Source of the DNA: Holophagales bacterium
Lineage (GTDB): Bacteria; Acidobacteriota; Thermoanaerobaculia; UBA5066
Reading direction: 5' to 3'
DNA length: 64,000 nucleotides
Assembly: GCA_016714815.1 (NCBI GenBank)
Contig: JADKBZ010000003.1
Location: 248,001-312,000, forward strand
Made by a program: the position numbers and the translations under genes. Shown here piece by piece: positions 32,081 to 42,014 of this stretch (its first letter is position 1; each line of letters starts with the position of its first letter). A model generated the notes under the pieces. The model saw nothing but the letters and a program-made list of their open reading frames with translations. It did not search any database and was not told the origin of the DNA.

Positions 32081-32866
32081 GGCCGTCCGAGCCCACCCCT
32101 AACAGGGCCGGAAAAATATCTTCGTTCCCCCTGTTGTAGTTCCAGGCCTCTCGCGCAGCTTAGCTACGGGACCCCCTCTTTCGCTCCGTACTTCGGCTGC
32201 CCCCGGGCTCTCTCCGTCGATCCGTTTCCGCGTCCCTCGTCTCAGGAAATGACTCGAATCCGGCCCACCGGCGAAACGCGCAGACCGATTCGGCCTCTGC
32301 CACCGAAGGGCACGGAGTGTGAGTGGCGGGGCATTTCGACAAACCCAAACCATTCACACACAATCACTTATAAGCTATCGCACCAGCCCTTTTTCGACAC
32401 CTCCGTTTCGAATTCCCCGACTCTTCCGGCCCGCTCCGTCCCCTCTCGACCCGAGCGTCTCCCAGAGCCCCGGTCCCCCCTCGCGGTCGCCGAAGGAATC
32501 AGACGGGCCAGCGCCGTGGCGTTCCTCTGGGAGTTCCCCTTGGCGCCGGCCGATCCCCGGACCGGCCCGAGCAGCCCCGGCTCCGCCCCTTCCAGCTCCC
32601 CCACCTCCCTGCCCAGGGAAGCGTCACCGGGAATTGCGCAGCCGCCTCCGGACCCCTCCAGCTCCACGAAATCGCTTTTCGGGACGAGTTCTCTTTTCGG
32701 CCGTCTATCCTGTCGCCCGCGAAAACAGGATAGATGGCGGCAATTGCTGTGGTCATCCGGGATTCCTTCTGGAGGTCCCGGATTACACTGCTCCAAATGA
32801 CGTCTATTGCCGCGCGACGGGGACGGCGAAGGCAGCGAATCCGTGCCGTTCCGACACCCCCCTGCT
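32081..32866. other. Gene-free stretch before the cassette array
   Basis: No open frame here resembles a protein, and the longest frames are composition artefacts. One clear structure is an inverted repeat, TCTATCCTGT at 32704-32713 and its exact complement at 32725-32734, separated by 11 bases. This could be an operator, a terminator-like hairpin or an element end. This is where an integron attI/Pc region would be expected, but no integrase gene is seen. Confidence 0.5.
32704..32734. repeat. Perfect 10-bp inverted repeat
   Basis: TCTATCCTGT and ACAGGATAGA are separated by 11 bases and could form a hairpin or a dimeric operator. It lies about 130 bp upstream of the first cassette boundary. 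Confidence 0.6.
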
Positions 32867-32885
32867 GTCTAATAGTCGGTTAGGC
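32867..32885 (+). other. Left boundary of the cassette array (core site)
   Basis: GTCTAAT and, six bases later, GTTAGGC have the form of attC core heptamers (RYYYAAC/GTTRRRY) but lack the central palindrome. GTTAGGC (32879-32885) gives the expected junction before the first cassette gene. It could be a remnant attC or an attI-like site. Confidence 0.45.
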
Positions 32886-32922
32886 ACCTCCAGCGTTGTC
32901 GCAATCCACAAAGTGAGGCTCA

Positions 32923-34110
32923 ATGGAACTCCGCACATCGACAACCCGATCCATCTGGGCCACGCTATCCGCTCTAGGGCAATGGTGCCTGGTGGCGGCC
33001 GCCTGCTATTTCATCGTCGGTGCTGCCGCATTCCCGATCTGGTGGAAGACCTTTCTTCTCCGGGGAGGGCTCTTCGAGGCGGCATTCTGGACCGAGGCGT
33101 TCGCACTTCTCTTCGCTCAGGTGACCTCTTTCGGACCCCTTGGCGCGGCTCTGCTCGGCTTCGTTCTGTTCCTTCTCATCGTCCTCGTCTTCTATCTGGG
33201 TCGCCGTTCGCTCGCGTCCCAAGATGGTCGCCTTCTCGTGCCTCCTCGGACTACGGTCCTTCTTGCGGCGCTCGTGCCCTCGGTCCTAGTGCTTCTGAGC
33301 CTGTTCTTCGTTCGCGGTGAGTACTGGACCGAGGCCGAGATGCGCCGAAGATGGGAGGCCCTCGAGAGGAAGTTTTCCGAACCGCTCTTCCCTCGATCCG
33401 TCGTCCCACCTACTTCGGGGACTTTCCTCTATCTGGACCGGGAGACGATCCTGGATCAATACGCGGTGCTGTTCAGCGCTCCCGCCCTTACTTCGGATAC
33501 CAGCAAGGTCGGCGCCGAACAGCAGGTGGGTGTTACCGCGGCAGTTCCTGGTGCCGGGTCCTTGAGCGCGCAGCGCAAGGCCACGGAGGAAGCGACCATC
33601 ACGCGCATGGCGCCTCCTCTAACGGCGCCCCTTGCGGCATCCCGCCTGATCGAGAAGTTCTCCAAAGACCCCGCAACACCGGATTTCACGGAGAGTTACT
33701 CGGCGGGTTTCGAGTTCAAGAACCTTCTCGAAGGTCTAGCGAAGCGAAAGGTAGTCTTGACGCCCGAGCAGCAGCGGCAGCTTGAGGACTCCGAGATCGA
33801 GCTCTTTGAGCAGCAGATGCTCCACCTTACGGCTCGCCGAGTCATCTTCTTCACGGGCGCCGTTTCGATCGTGGTGCAGCCGGGTTCGCGTTCTCCAATG
33901 CTCGTAGCGGCTGTAAAGACACCTCTCGCGGTGTCGTTCACAGGGGCGCTTAAGCCGCAGCAGCTGGGGCCCCACCTTCAGCATTGCGTCGACGATCCCA
34001 GCGTCGACTGCACCGTCGAATCGGTTCGGCTCTTCGCGGTTCTCGAGTCCGTCACGCAGACTGGGCCGCGCGAACGAACAGCCCGCATCTTGCCGCTAGC
34101 ACTGTGGTAA
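32923..34110 (+). CDS. Cassette 1: membrane protein of unknown function
   Basis: This 395-residue protein has an N-terminal membrane domain. Hydrophobic segments lie at about 18-42 (WCLVAAACYFIVGAAAF), 60-90 (GAALLGFVLFLLIVLVFYLG) and 107-130 (LLAALVPSVLVLLSLFFV). A soluble C-terminal domain of about 260 residues follows, with no recognised family. It is the first cassette and reads away from the array boundary. The stop lies 8 bases before the attC core. Confidence 0.7.
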   Translation: MELRTSTTRSIWATLSALGQWCLVAAACYFIVGAAAFPIWWKTFLLRGGLFEAAFWTEAFALLFAQVTSFGPLGAALLGFVLFLLIVLVFYLGRRSLASQDGRLLVPPRTTVLLAALVPSVLVLLSLFFVRGEYWTEAEMRRRWEALERKFSEPLFPRSVVPPTSGTFLYLDRETILDQYAVLFSAPALTSDTSKVGAEQQVGVTAAVPGAGSLSAQRKATEEATITRMAPPLTAPLAASRLIEKFSKDPATPDFTESYSAGFEFKNLLEGLAKRKVVLTPEQQRQLEDSEIELFEQQMLHLTARRVIFFTGAVSIVVQPGSRSPMLVAAVKTPLAVSFTGALKPQQLGPHLQHCVDDPSVDCTVESVRLFAVLESVTQTGPRERTARILPLALW

Positions 34111-34118
34111 CAGTCGGC

Positions 34119-34174
34119 GCCTAACACGGCATGCAGCGGACTCGCTTCGCTCGCCGCTGATGCTGCGGTTAGCC
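34119..34174 (+). other. attC site 1
   Basis: GCCTAAC and GTTAGCC cores flank an imperfect palindrome (GCATGCAGCGGACTCGC, loop TTC, GCTCGCCGCTGATGC) with an unpaired base on one arm, as in attC. Confidence 0.88.
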
Positions 34175-34211
34175 CGCTCTTGCAGGCACTTGGCCTACTC
34201 GAAAGGAACCT

Positions 34212-35033
34212 ATGAGTCGCGACTACCCGGCTGAACTCGCGGCGACGGCCCGCACAGTGGGCGCCGATGCCGCACGGGAACTCAAGGAGGGGCGGACCGC
34301 TTTCGCGGTTCCGCTGCAGCACCTCATCAATATTAACGTCTTCCTCCGGTATCTCGTGGAGCGCCAGATTCCTGCCGTCGCCCCTCGGGGTGTCCGCACG
34401 CTCTACGCAAAGCTCGCGGATCTCACGTCAGGCATCTGCGTGTTGCTCGCCGAGGGCTATCCGGGTCCGGCCGCTTCGGTCTTCCGCAGTCTTCTCGAGA
34501 CCGCCGTACACCTACAGTTGGTTCTCGCCGCCGACATCGAAGGGCGTGCGAAGCTCTTTGAAGACTTCATTCTTCTTCAACGCAGCAAGGTCGGACCAGA
34601 CAGCGGCGTCGCGCCCGAGCTCCTGGCGGAGAATGCCAACGCGCTGGCAACGGTGCGGGCTAACTACCATCCCACGCACCCCTATTCCTGGTGCTGGAAG
34701 CTCGTGCCGTCGCAGCGCAGTCGCAACGGGATTCCAGATAACCCGCGCCTCCGAGAGGTCTGCGTAGCCATCAACCGGGCTCGCTACTACGACGACCTCT
34801 ACGGTCACCTCTCCTCCGCCGTGCATCCCACCCCGGCCTATGAGCTCTGGATCCGCGGCCGAGAAGGGGAACTGCAACTCAACCCAAAGTTCTCCACTCA
34901 CACAAGCATGACCGCCAACCTCTCGACCCTGCTCGTGGTCGAGACGGTCCTACCGCTCCTGTCCGCGTTTAAACCCGACGACCACGAAGACCTGTGCCGC
35001 TTCATCGGCACTCTCCTTCCGCCAGCGGGCTAA
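34212..35033 (+). CDS. Cassette 2: DUF5677-like protein
   Basis: This 273-residue all-helical protein has YPGPAASVFRSLLETAVHLQ near 80-100 and a conserved histidine motif LSSAVHPTPAYE near 200. That spacing resembles DUF5677 proteins, which are common in cassettes and defence islands and have no established activity. No signal peptide or membrane helix is seen. The TAA stop is part of the attC core (GGCTAAC). Confidence 0.6.
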   Translation: MSRDYPAELAATARTVGADAARELKEGRTAFAVPLQHLININVFLRYLVERQIPAVAPRGVRTLYAKLADLTSGICVLLAEGYPGPAASVFRSLLETAVHLQLVLAADIEGRAKLFEDFILLQRSKVGPDSGVAPELLAENANALATVRANYHPTHPYSWCWKLVPSQRSRNGIPDNPRLREVCVAINRARYYDDLYGHLSSAVHPTPAYELWIRGREGELQLNPKFSTHTSMTANLSTLLVVETVLPLLSAFKPDDHEDLCRFIGTLLPPAG

Positions 35034-35083
35034 CCCTGCATGCAGCGGACTCGCTACGCTCGCCGCTGATGCCACGGTTAGGC
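35028..35083 (+). other. attC site 2
   Basis: GGCTAAC and GTTAGGC cores around the standard palindrome. The stop codon of the preceding gene lies in the left core. Confidence 0.88.
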
Positions 35084-35170
35084 GGCGCCCGGCCTCTCCC
35101 TTCAGCGCACTTCGGCTTCCACCGACCCGCGGCGGAGCATGCCTTCACCGCCTCCTACAGGCTTACAACC

Positions 35171-36025
35171 ATGACACAACGTCCGGCGTCGGAGAACGGC
35201 GCAACCGACAACGCTTCCACTCCAACCAAGGAACTGGCGGACCTTCGAAAGAGGCTCAGCAGACGGGAGACGCTAAACCTAGTCTCAGTAGTAGCGGGTG
35301 CGACAGTCGCCCTTGTTGCTCTCGGCCTGTCTTGGAAGACTGCGTTTGATGGTTCGAAGGCCGCCGTCTCTGCGGAGCGCTTGACGGAGCGCGCGGTAGT
35401 CGCCGCGGAGACCTCCGCCAATGCAGCTCAGCAGGCGGTGCGCGACAATCGAGAGGCGATTGGCAGCCAGCTCAAGCTCTCCTCCGACGCACTCGCCGAG
35501 ACCAGGGCACAGAGCGAGATCGTTAGGATTGCCACACGTCTCGATCAACGCCCATGGATAGGCGTCGCAACTTTCGAAGGTGATCTGCCGACCCGTGGCG
35601 AAGCCCTCGAAGTGACGGTAGAGTTCCGCAACGGCGGCAAGACACCCGCCACGAACCTCACCGGCACTATCAACATGGTTCAGTGCCCCCCGGACTTTCA
35701 CTTGCCAGCCAAGCTACGTAGTAACAGAGCTCTCCTTCCGATGGATCCGGGGGCGTCCGCGAGTCACGCATTTGTGCTTCCCGGCACGGGATTCTCGCTC
35801 TCTAGAACGCTCAGCTCGACTAGCGTCGACGAGTACCTGCGGGCGGAACGGAAGTTGACCATTTATGCATGGGGGCGCGTCACCTACGACGATGTGTTCA
35901 TGCGTCATCATTGGCTCACATTCTGCATAATGACGAATTCTGCGACTGCGGGGTATGTTAAGTGCGAACAAGGAAACGAATCCGATGAGGAGGCATTGCC
36001 AGGCCTAACGACGCACACAAAGTAG
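35171..36025 (+). CDS. Cassette 3: membrane-anchored coiled-coil protein
   Basis: This 284-residue protein has a polar N-terminus, a transmembrane helix at about 37-57 (LVSVVAGATVALVALGLSW), and an alanine-rich coiled coil (AVSAERLTERAVVAAETSAN to about residue 120). A C-terminal domain follows that may be an immunoglobulin-like fold (LEVTVEFRNGGKTPATNLTG). Function is unknown. The ATG at 35171 was chosen because the frame upstream runs back into attC 2. A lone GCCTAAC at 36002-36008, near its end, may be a remnant core. Confidence 0.65.
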   Translation: MTQRPASENGATDNASTPTKELADLRKRLSRRETLNLVSVVAGATVALVALGLSWKTAFDGSKAAVSAERLTERAVVAAETSANAAQQAVRDNREAIGSQLKLSSDALAETRAQSEIVRIATRLDQRPWIGVATFEGDLPTRGEALEVTVEFRNGGKTPATNLTGTINMVQCPPDFHLPAKLRSNRALLPMDPGASASHAFVLPGTGFSLSRTLSSTSVDEYLRAERKLTIYAWGRVTYDDVFMRHHWLTFCIMTNSATAGYVKCEQGNESDEEALPGLTTHTK

Positions 36026-36114
36026 GCTCCATCCGGCCGGTCACGTGACCGCCAGCCGTCGCGAGGTTCTCAGATCCGACAGGGCACACCGAGAACACCA
36101 GGAAGCACTGACTG

Positions 36115-36537
36115 ATGTCCGCAGCTCATGCCAGGCATCGTGCGGCGGCGTACGACTGGAGCATTGTCGAAGTCGACTTGGCCAGCGCGCATGAGGCGCG
36201 CCTGATAGGACTGTACGACGGCCTGCTCATGTTTGCGGCTCCAGATGTCTATGCCTCGAAGGCATCGCTTGCGCTACTGACGCCGCATCTTCGCCAAGGG
36301 GCACGGGTTGTGCTCTTTGGAAGCAAGGTATCCAAGCGCCGCTTCGGCTGGCTGTTGAACTCCGCGCTCAACCTCGCCATGACGAAGCTCTCTCTCCCCA
36401 CCACACCAGGCATGAACACTGAGCCTCGGCACCTTGCCGCAGAGCACCTTGAGGACTTCATAGTCGAGGAGTACTTCTACGGGTGGATGTTCCTTGCCGC
36501 TGGTACCTTCCGGACAAACCCGGGCAACGCCGTCTAA
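36115..36537 (+). CDS. Cassette 3: partial class I methyltransferase-like protein
   Basis: These 140 residues resemble the C-terminal half of an SAM-dependent methyltransferase: DGLLMFAAPDVYASKASLAL, then LRQGARVVLFGSKVSK, and a closing EEYFYGWMFLAAGTF. The glycine-rich SAM-binding motif is absent, so the gene looks truncated at its 5' end. No attC separates it from the preceding gene, so both travel in one cassette or a site was lost between them. The stop TAA is in the attC core. Confidence 0.5.
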   Translation: MSAAHARHRAAAYDWSIVEVDLASAHEARLIGLYDGLLMFAAPDVYASKASLALLTPHLRQGARVVLFGSKVSKRRFGWLLNSALNLAMTKLSLPTTPGMNTEPRHLAAEHLEDFIVEEYFYGWMFLAAGTFRTNPGNAV

Positions 36538-36587
36538 CCCGGCATGCAGCGGACTCGCTACGCTCGCCGCTGATGCCCCGGTTAGGC
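36532..36587 (+). other. attC site 3
   Basis: GTCTAAC and GTTAGGC cores with the standard palindrome. The left core supplies the stop of the upstream gene. Confidence 0.88.
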
Positions 36588-36629
36588 CGCGCACCGCACG
36601 TCCCCACTCACATTACGGACCCGAAAGCG

Positions 36630-37547
36630 ATGCTTCATCACCTTCCGCCGAACCGCGTCCTCCGTCTGGCAAACGCCAGCTGCTTGTACTGCGGATCGCA
36701 GTTCCGTGACGACGACACGCGCGAACACGTCGTTGGCAGGCGATTCGTACCGAAAGGAAGCCTGGCGGGCTGCTGGAATGTCATTGCGAACGCGTGTCGG
36801 TCCTGCAACAACGCGAAGTCCGCGCTCGAGGATGACATCTCAGCCATCACGATGGCGCCCGACGCCGCCGGCCAGCACCCGGTTAGCGATGCCTACTTCA
36901 TCGAGGAGGCCCAGCGAAAGGGACGCAGAAGTGTGAGTCGCACGACAGGGCGGCCCGTCGTCGTAAGCCACGAGGAACTCTCGCTCAAGGTTCCCGTCGG
37001 CCCCGGCCTGGACGCGACCGTTGGCCTCGTCATGCCACCTCAGCTTGACCAGGACAGGGCTTTTGCTCTTGCGCGCTACCACGTAGGCGCCTTCTTCTAC
37101 TGCATCACGTACCAAGACGCCTCCGCAACCGGCGGCTTCTGGCTCGGCGACTACATTCACTTCTGGCTAGCCGCCAAGGCCGACTGGGGTAACGCGAGGC
37201 TCGTCTCGTTCATGAAGGCGGTTGACTCGTGGCTGCCCCGCTTCCACGCAGTCACAGCCTCAGGCAACTTCAAAGCCATGATCCGTCGGGATCCCAGGGC
37301 CACTCTCTGGGCGTGGGCGCTTGAGTGGAACCAGAACTATCGCCTCGTTGGCTTCCTCGGCGACTTTGACCGCGCCAAGGCTCTGACCGATGGCTTCGCC
37401 GCCCCTCCGTTCCTTCCGCCTATGCGTCTTCAAAACGGCTGGATTCGGCTCCGACAGGAGGTCCCACTAGACGCCGTGTCGGACACACTGTTCTCCATTC
37501 CTGCCGTCCCCGATTCGGCCTTCTATGAAGGGCCCGCCGTCAAGTAG
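36630..37547 (+). CDS. Cassette 4: HNH endonuclease-like protein, 3' end altered by an IS
   Basis: This 305-residue protein has an N-terminal zinc-type HNH module: CLYCGSQFRDDDTREHVVGR, then ANACRSCNNAKSALE, with paired cysteines (CxxC twice) and the central His. The rest has no recognised domain. The last ten codons (from 37518 on) come from the IS110-type element inserted at 37519. Removing that element gives VPDSV followed by TAA, with the stop in the attC core as in neighbouring cassettes. The IS thus exchanged only the terminal residues, and the protein may still be functional. Confidence 0.75.
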   Translation: MLHHLPPNRVLRLANASCLYCGSQFRDDDTREHVVGRRFVPKGSLAGCWNVIANACRSCNNAKSALEDDISAITMAPDAAGQHPVSDAYFIEEAQRKGRRSVSRTTGRPVVVSHEELSLKVPVGPGLDATVGLVMPPQLDQDRAFALARYHVGAFFYCITYQDASATGGFWLGDYIHFWLAAKADWGNARLVSFMKAVDSWLPRFHAVTASGNFKAMIRRDPRATLWAWALEWNQNYRLVGFLGDFDRAKALTDGFAAPPFLPPMRLQNGWIRLRQEVPLDAVSDTLFSIPAVPDSAFYEGPAVK

Positions 37548-39055
37548 ATTCGCAGATTGCGCGCCGGCCGTTCTCCATTCTCCTTCTTCTAAGAGATCTC
37601 TGGTGTCGATCCCACGAACTGGCAGCTTCCTTTGGGAGCCGGGGCGCGGGGCCCTCGGACAACCTTCTATCCGTGTCGGCCAGGCCGAACACAAAATGCT
37701 GTACGCGAAAGCGCGTAGAGGAAGCTCTTGGTCAACCGCCCCTTCTAACCTTCGGTCGTCCGTAGTGGCCGACCAGGCTGCGTTCTCGGGCGGGTGCATC
37801 CAGCAGTGGCTCATGATCTCGTCGGGTTTCTCCTCTTCAGGCGGCCAGGGCCTTCCGCTGAGCCCGTTGCGGGAGGACGCCGAACTCGGCATAGCGCCAG
37901 AGGGCGATCAGGAGCTTCCGCGCCAGCGCGACGATCCCGATCTTCCCGCATTCGCGGGCCTCCCGATCCGAACCGCTTCTGGTACCAGCGTGCCAGCGTG
38001 CTCTGCGGCTGGTAGCGGAGCCAGTCCCAGGCGACGTCTACGATGATTCTCGCAGGTGCCGGTTCCCGGCACGGCTAATCCCCGATTCATGCGACATGTC
38101 ACCGCTCTGGTATGGCGACGGCGTCAAGCCGGGTACGACCCGATCTGGCGCCGGTTCTTGAAGTTCCGGAAGAAGACCTCGCGCGTCAGGGTCTCGGCAG
38201 TCGTTTCCCCGATCGCCTTCAGTTCCATCAGGCGCTGGCTCATCGCAGCGTTCGCGCTGCCCTCTTCCTGGATCCCCCGGTGTCTCTGGGCCTCCAGAGC
38301 CAGCATCTGTTCGTGAACTACCACGTGACGAGACAGTTCCTGGTCCACTCGCAGCGTCAGCCCCGGCGGGAGAGGCGATCCGTCCCAGGTTCGCAGCGAC
38401 TCCAGCGGCACAAGCAGGCCCCGTCGCCCCATCTTCACCGACACTCCCTGACTCGCGAGAAGGCCCCGCACGCGGTTCACGATCCGCGTCTGCTCCTTCT
38501 TCAGCGATCGGATCTCTCGTTGCAGATGCCGGGCGTCCTCTTGCTCCGGACTCGGCACGCGCACGACGTGCCAGACCTTCGGCTCTCCCGAGACGTAACG
38601 CACCAGCATCGTCACGAGATCCTCAGCGTCCAGACGATCGGTCTTCGCTCGCCGCGCTCGGCGATCCACTTTGATCGATCCTGAATCCACGACGACGTTC
38701 TCGACGCTCATCTGCTTCAGCAGGCGATCCAGCCAGAAGCCGTCCCGCCCGGCCTCGTAGCACGACGCCACAGGGCACGTTGCACTCACTTTGAATCGCG
38801 TTCGGGCCTTCGCGATCGTCTTCTTCATCCCTCCGATGTCCCGAGCGTCGATCGTCGTGACCCACGCTTTCTCGTCCAGCCTCGAGCAGAACCCCAGCTT
38901 CCATTTCGTCCACCCGAGCTCGAAAGCGACATAGAGTCGTTCCTCTGCAGCGATATGCTTCTTGTGGGACGCCGTCTGTGCCATGTCTCCTCTCCTTTCC
39001 CTGCCAAGAGATCTGAGAGCCGAATCGTTACAGCGGCGTCCCTCTTTTCATAGCA
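37519..39055 (-). mobile_element. IS110 family (IS1111-type) element, copy A, in the left core of attC 4
   Basis: The element spans about 1537 bp and was delimited by comparison with copy B (54335-55876). Its transposase end abuts TCTAAC of attC 4 and its other end abuts the G at 37518. Joining 37518 to 39056 restores GTCTAAC. It has a short leader and about 320 bp of non-coding DNA after the transposase, as in IS1111-type elements. Confidence 0.8.
37837..38984 (-). pseudogene. IS110-type transposase, frameshifted
   Basis: The first 286 residues match the intact copy B protein: DEDD-type N-terminal domain with YVAFELGWTKWKLGF and DRLDAEDLVTMLV. One base is missing near 38128 (TACCCGG instead of TACTCCGG), giving a stop. 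Two further single-base differences follow near 38050 and 37945. The C-terminal serine-containing domain is therefore out of frame. It is probably immobile unless copy B acts in trans. Confidence 0.85.
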
Positions 39056-39110
39056 TCTAACCCGGCATGCAGCGGACTCGCTACGCTCGCCGCTGATGCC
39101 ACGGTTAGAC
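39056..39110 (+). other. attC site 4 (split from its first base by IS copy A)
   Basis: TCTAAC, the standard palindrome and GTTAGAC. The missing first core base is the G at 37518, on the other side of the IS. Confidence 0.86.
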
Positions 39111-39117
39111 GCACCCT

Positions 39118-39897
39118 ATGACGACCCTCTTCACGATCGCCGACAATCGCCTCGTCCTTGCGGAAGGGTACCGAGACCGGTTCACCATTCCGATCGACGA
39201 GTTCGGCCAGGCACTCGCCTACTCTTCCGACACGCTCATCGTCTTCTACGACGAGCGCGGATCAAAGACCTACGCCATCACTCCATCCAGTTTCCGACAC
39301 CTCGCCGGGGGCTTCTTCTTCTTGAGCCGTCACCTCCACCATTTCTGGTTCCGCCTTGGGCGCCTTGAACTCGAAGGCCTTCGCGGTGCTACGCCGGAGT
39401 ATGTGTGGGACGCTAAGCGGGTTTACTACCTAAACGGCTCAGTCACCGGCGCCGATGCCCGATCGTTCGTCGTCCTTCAGACGGGCTGGGCGCGGGACAG
39501 CTCCCGCGCCTATTTCAACGGCCAGGCGATCCTCGATGCTGATCCAGCAGCTTTCCGAGCGCTCGGAGACGACTTCGCCACCGACGGACAGCGCCTCTTC
39601 GGGTTTGGTGGCGTCGTCATTGGTCCGTACGTGTCTGATCCGCTCTCGTTGGGGAGAGGCTACTTCCGAATCGGCGCTTCCATCTACTTCGGCAGCGAGT
39701 GCATCCCTGAAGCAGAGCCAGAGTCCTTCCGCGTTCTGCCCTTGCTCACGGCCACCGATAAACGTGCTCTTTGGTCTCGGGGTGGCCCGACTAACGAGAG
39801 CGAAGCCTTCGCGGTGGACGGCTTCACCGCCACCGATGAGAAGCACCTCTACAGGGCTTCGCATCATCGGGCCCGTCCGCCCGCCCGGGGCGTCTAA
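39118..39897 (+). CDS. Cassette 5: DKNYY-family protein
   Basis: This 259-residue protein contains repeated motifs of the DKNYY family: WDAKRVYYLNGSVTGADARS, then DSSRAYFNGQAILDADPAAF, then TDGQRLFGFGGVVI and FRIGASIYFG. Such proteins bear tandem beta-rich units and have no known enzymatic role. There is no signal peptide. The GTC TAA end is provided by the attC core, now split by a group II intron. Confidence 0.7.
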   Translation: MTTLFTIADNRLVLAEGYRDRFTIPIDEFGQALAYSSDTLIVFYDERGSKTYAITPSSFRHLAGGFFFLSRHLHHFWFRLGRLELEGLRGATPEYVWDAKRVYYLNGSVTGADARSFVVLQTGWARDSSRAYFNGQAILDADPAAFRALGDDFATDGQRLFGFGGVVIGPYVSDPLSLGRGYFRIGASIYFGSECIPEAEPESFRVLPLLTATDKRALWSRGGPTNESEAFAVDGFTATDEKHLYRASHHRARPPARGV

Positions 39898-39902
39898 CCC
39901 GG
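39892..39902 (+). other. attC site 5, left part
   Basis: GTCTAACCCGG is the left arm of an attC whose remainder (41956-42000, ending GTTAGAC) lies beyond intron 1. Joining 39902 to 41956 rebuilds a standard site. Confidence 0.88.
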
Positions 39903-41955
39903 GTCGGGTAGCCAGGGGAGGTTGCCCTCCCCCAGCTCCCACGGAACCGGACTTGTGGATCTCACATCCGGCTCTTCGGGACACCGGGGTCGGGGCCGAA
40001 GCCCTTATGCCGGTGCCAGGGCTTGCGCCCCCGCAGCTATCCCAGTTCCAGCCCCAGATTGAGCTGTACCGGGGCGAGCTCTCGTGCCCACCTCTGTCCG
40101 TGCCATGCCGTCAGCGAGAACAGTCCCCGCTTTTTCGAAGTATTCGTTTCGGAGACTCTTCTGCACCGCCGCAGTTCGGCTCAGGTCCCAGAGGCGTCGT
40201 CGCCCCTCGTAGACCGTTCGCCAGGCCTTCTTCGGTGGACACCCGAGCTTGATGAGTCGGCGCGCGATCGAGCGCTTGCTCCGCCAGTGCTTCAGCAGCA
40301 CCGCACGGAGTCGGCGCCTGATGTGGGCATCCAGATTTCGTAGCGTTCGTTCCGCTGTCTCTCCGGTCACGATCCAGAAGAACCCGATCCAGCCTTTAAG
40401 GTACTCGTTCAGCTCCCGCAGCGTCGCCCACAGCGACTGCCCCCGGTTCCGTCGCGTCTTGTGGCGGATCTTCTCGTCCACGCGTTCCTTCGAACGCTTC
40501 GACAAGTCCACCTCCACGGCCCCGTCCTCAGGATCGCGCCTGAGCCGGAACCCTAGAAAGTGCCGCTCCTCTGGTTTCGCCACGGCGCTCTTGGCCAGGT
40601 TACCTTCAGCCGAAGCTTGCGCTCGATGAAGTCCCTGACGTTGGCCATCACCCTTTCGCCTGCCCGCTGACTGCGAACATAGATGTTCTGGTCATCGGCA
40701 TAGCGCACGAAGCGGTGTCCTCGTCTCGAAAGCTCCCAGTCGAGCTCGTCGAGCACGATGTTCGACAGCAGCGGCGAGAGCGGCCCGCCCTGTGGGGTCC
40801 CCTCTTCCGTCGTCACCACCACTCCGTCCGGCATCACCACTCGCGCTTTCAACATCCGTCGGATCAAGGCGATGAGCCGGTCATCTTTCACCAGCTTCCC
40901 CAGCCGGGCCAGCAACCGCTCCCAGTGAACCCGATCGAAGAACTTGTCCAGATCCAGGTCCACCACGATCCCGTAGCCCTCCTCCAGATGCCGCTTCGCT
41001 TCGGCGATCGCCGTGTGACAGCTCCTGCCCGGCCGGAAACCATGGCTACTCGGGTGAAACGTCGGCTCGTAATGCGGACTGAGCACCTGCGCCACAGCCT
41101 GCTGCACGATCCGATCGATCACGTTCGGGATGCCAAGGCCCCTTTCGCCGCCTCCCGTCTTCGGGATCCATACCCTCCGGATGTCTCCCGGTCGGTATTC
41201 CCCGTCGTCAGTTCGCGGCTCAACACCGGCACGATGGCATCCAGGCGCTGCTGCACCTGCTCCACCGTCTGCCGGTCCGGTCCCGGGGCACCGTCGTTCG
41301 ACGCCACTTTCCGAAACGCCTCCCTCAGGTTCTCTTCTCGCGCCACCTCCTCGATCGTCATCGCGGTCAGGGCTCTTCCTGTCGTGCTCCTCGACTTCGG
41401 CACCGCGCGCGGTTGAGGCTGGGGTCGGCCCCTGTCCCTTCCGCCGTCGTCCCCTTTCGGGCTCTCGGCTGTCTCGAGGATCAGTTCAAGCTGCTCTGCC
41501 ACTTCTCTGGCCGTGGTCCCTTCCCTCCCCGTCGGGTCGCCCCAACGGTTGAGGCCGCCTTTCGACGGCTTTGCGGTACAACGAGACCATCCGACTCCTC
41601 TCGTCCCTTCGTCATCTCGTCCTTTCGTCCTCGACAACTACCGCCCATCCGAATCGGATGCACGGAGGCCGAGAGGTCTCCCCGGGTAAGAACGCGGAAC
41701 TTCCCCGGATCACCGTCGTCTCTACTCGTTCCCGCCGACGGATACTGGGCCTGGCATGCTGATGGTCAGCTCACCCACGGGCCACAAGCCTCACAGACGC
41801 TTCGCTCTACGCTCGGTGCCGGGTTTCACCTCAGGCTTCCATCGGACGCCTTCTCCTCTCGTTGAACAACGCCCCTGCCTCGTCGGTGTTGGGTTCCCTC
41901 CGTCAGGGCCCCAAGAGGACTTCCACCTCCTGTTCCGCGCCCATGCCGGGCGCAC
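39903..41955 (-). mobile_element. Group IIC-attC intron, copy 1
   Basis: Read on the minus strand, the element begins GTGCG (41955-41951), the group II consensus. It contains a reverse transcriptase gene and a domain V hairpin at 39974-39944 (GAGCCGG, a bulged stem, CCGGTTC), and ends in AC at 39903. Exons join as CATG and CCGGGTTAGAC, rebuilding attC. It lies antisense to the cassettes, as class C-attC introns do. Confidence 0.92.
40037..41637 (-). pseudogene. ltrA: Group II intron reverse transcriptase/maturase, copy 1
   Basis: This protein copies intron RNA into attC target DNA and assists splicing. Conserved blocks include ENLREAFRKVASNDGAPGPD (RT0), GFRPGRSCHTAI, VVDLDLDKFFDRV, GTPQGGPLSPLLSN and the catalytic RYADDQNIYV, then the maturase region (LRELNEYLKGWIGFFWIV). 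The frame is broken at the G run after RELTTG (near 41205), near 40600 and near 40130, each by one base in a short homopolymer. Without correction no full protein is made. Confidence 0.88.
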
Positions 41956-42000
41956 CATGCAGCGGACTCGCTACGCTCGCCGCTGATGCCCCGGTTAGAC
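41956..42000 (+). other. attC site 5, right part
   Basis: The palindrome from CATGCAGCGG to GTTAGAC, continuing the site interrupted by intron 1. Confidence 0.88.
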
Positions 42001-42014
42001 GCCCGGAACACGCC

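Noticed and set aside
32081..32880. Integron integrase or attI at the left edge of the array
   Set aside because: No IntI-like frame exists on either strand between the phospholipase gene and the first cassette. Only short core-like heptamers are present.
32319..33320. 333-residue plus-strand frame at the array boundary
   Set aside because: It overlaps the clear membrane-protein gene 32923-34110 in another frame and has low-complexity Pro/Ser/Arg composition.
37525..38046. Open frames in the 3' end of IS110 copy A
   Set aside because: They lie in the non-coding or antisense part of the element. The matching region of copy B has no conserved frame.
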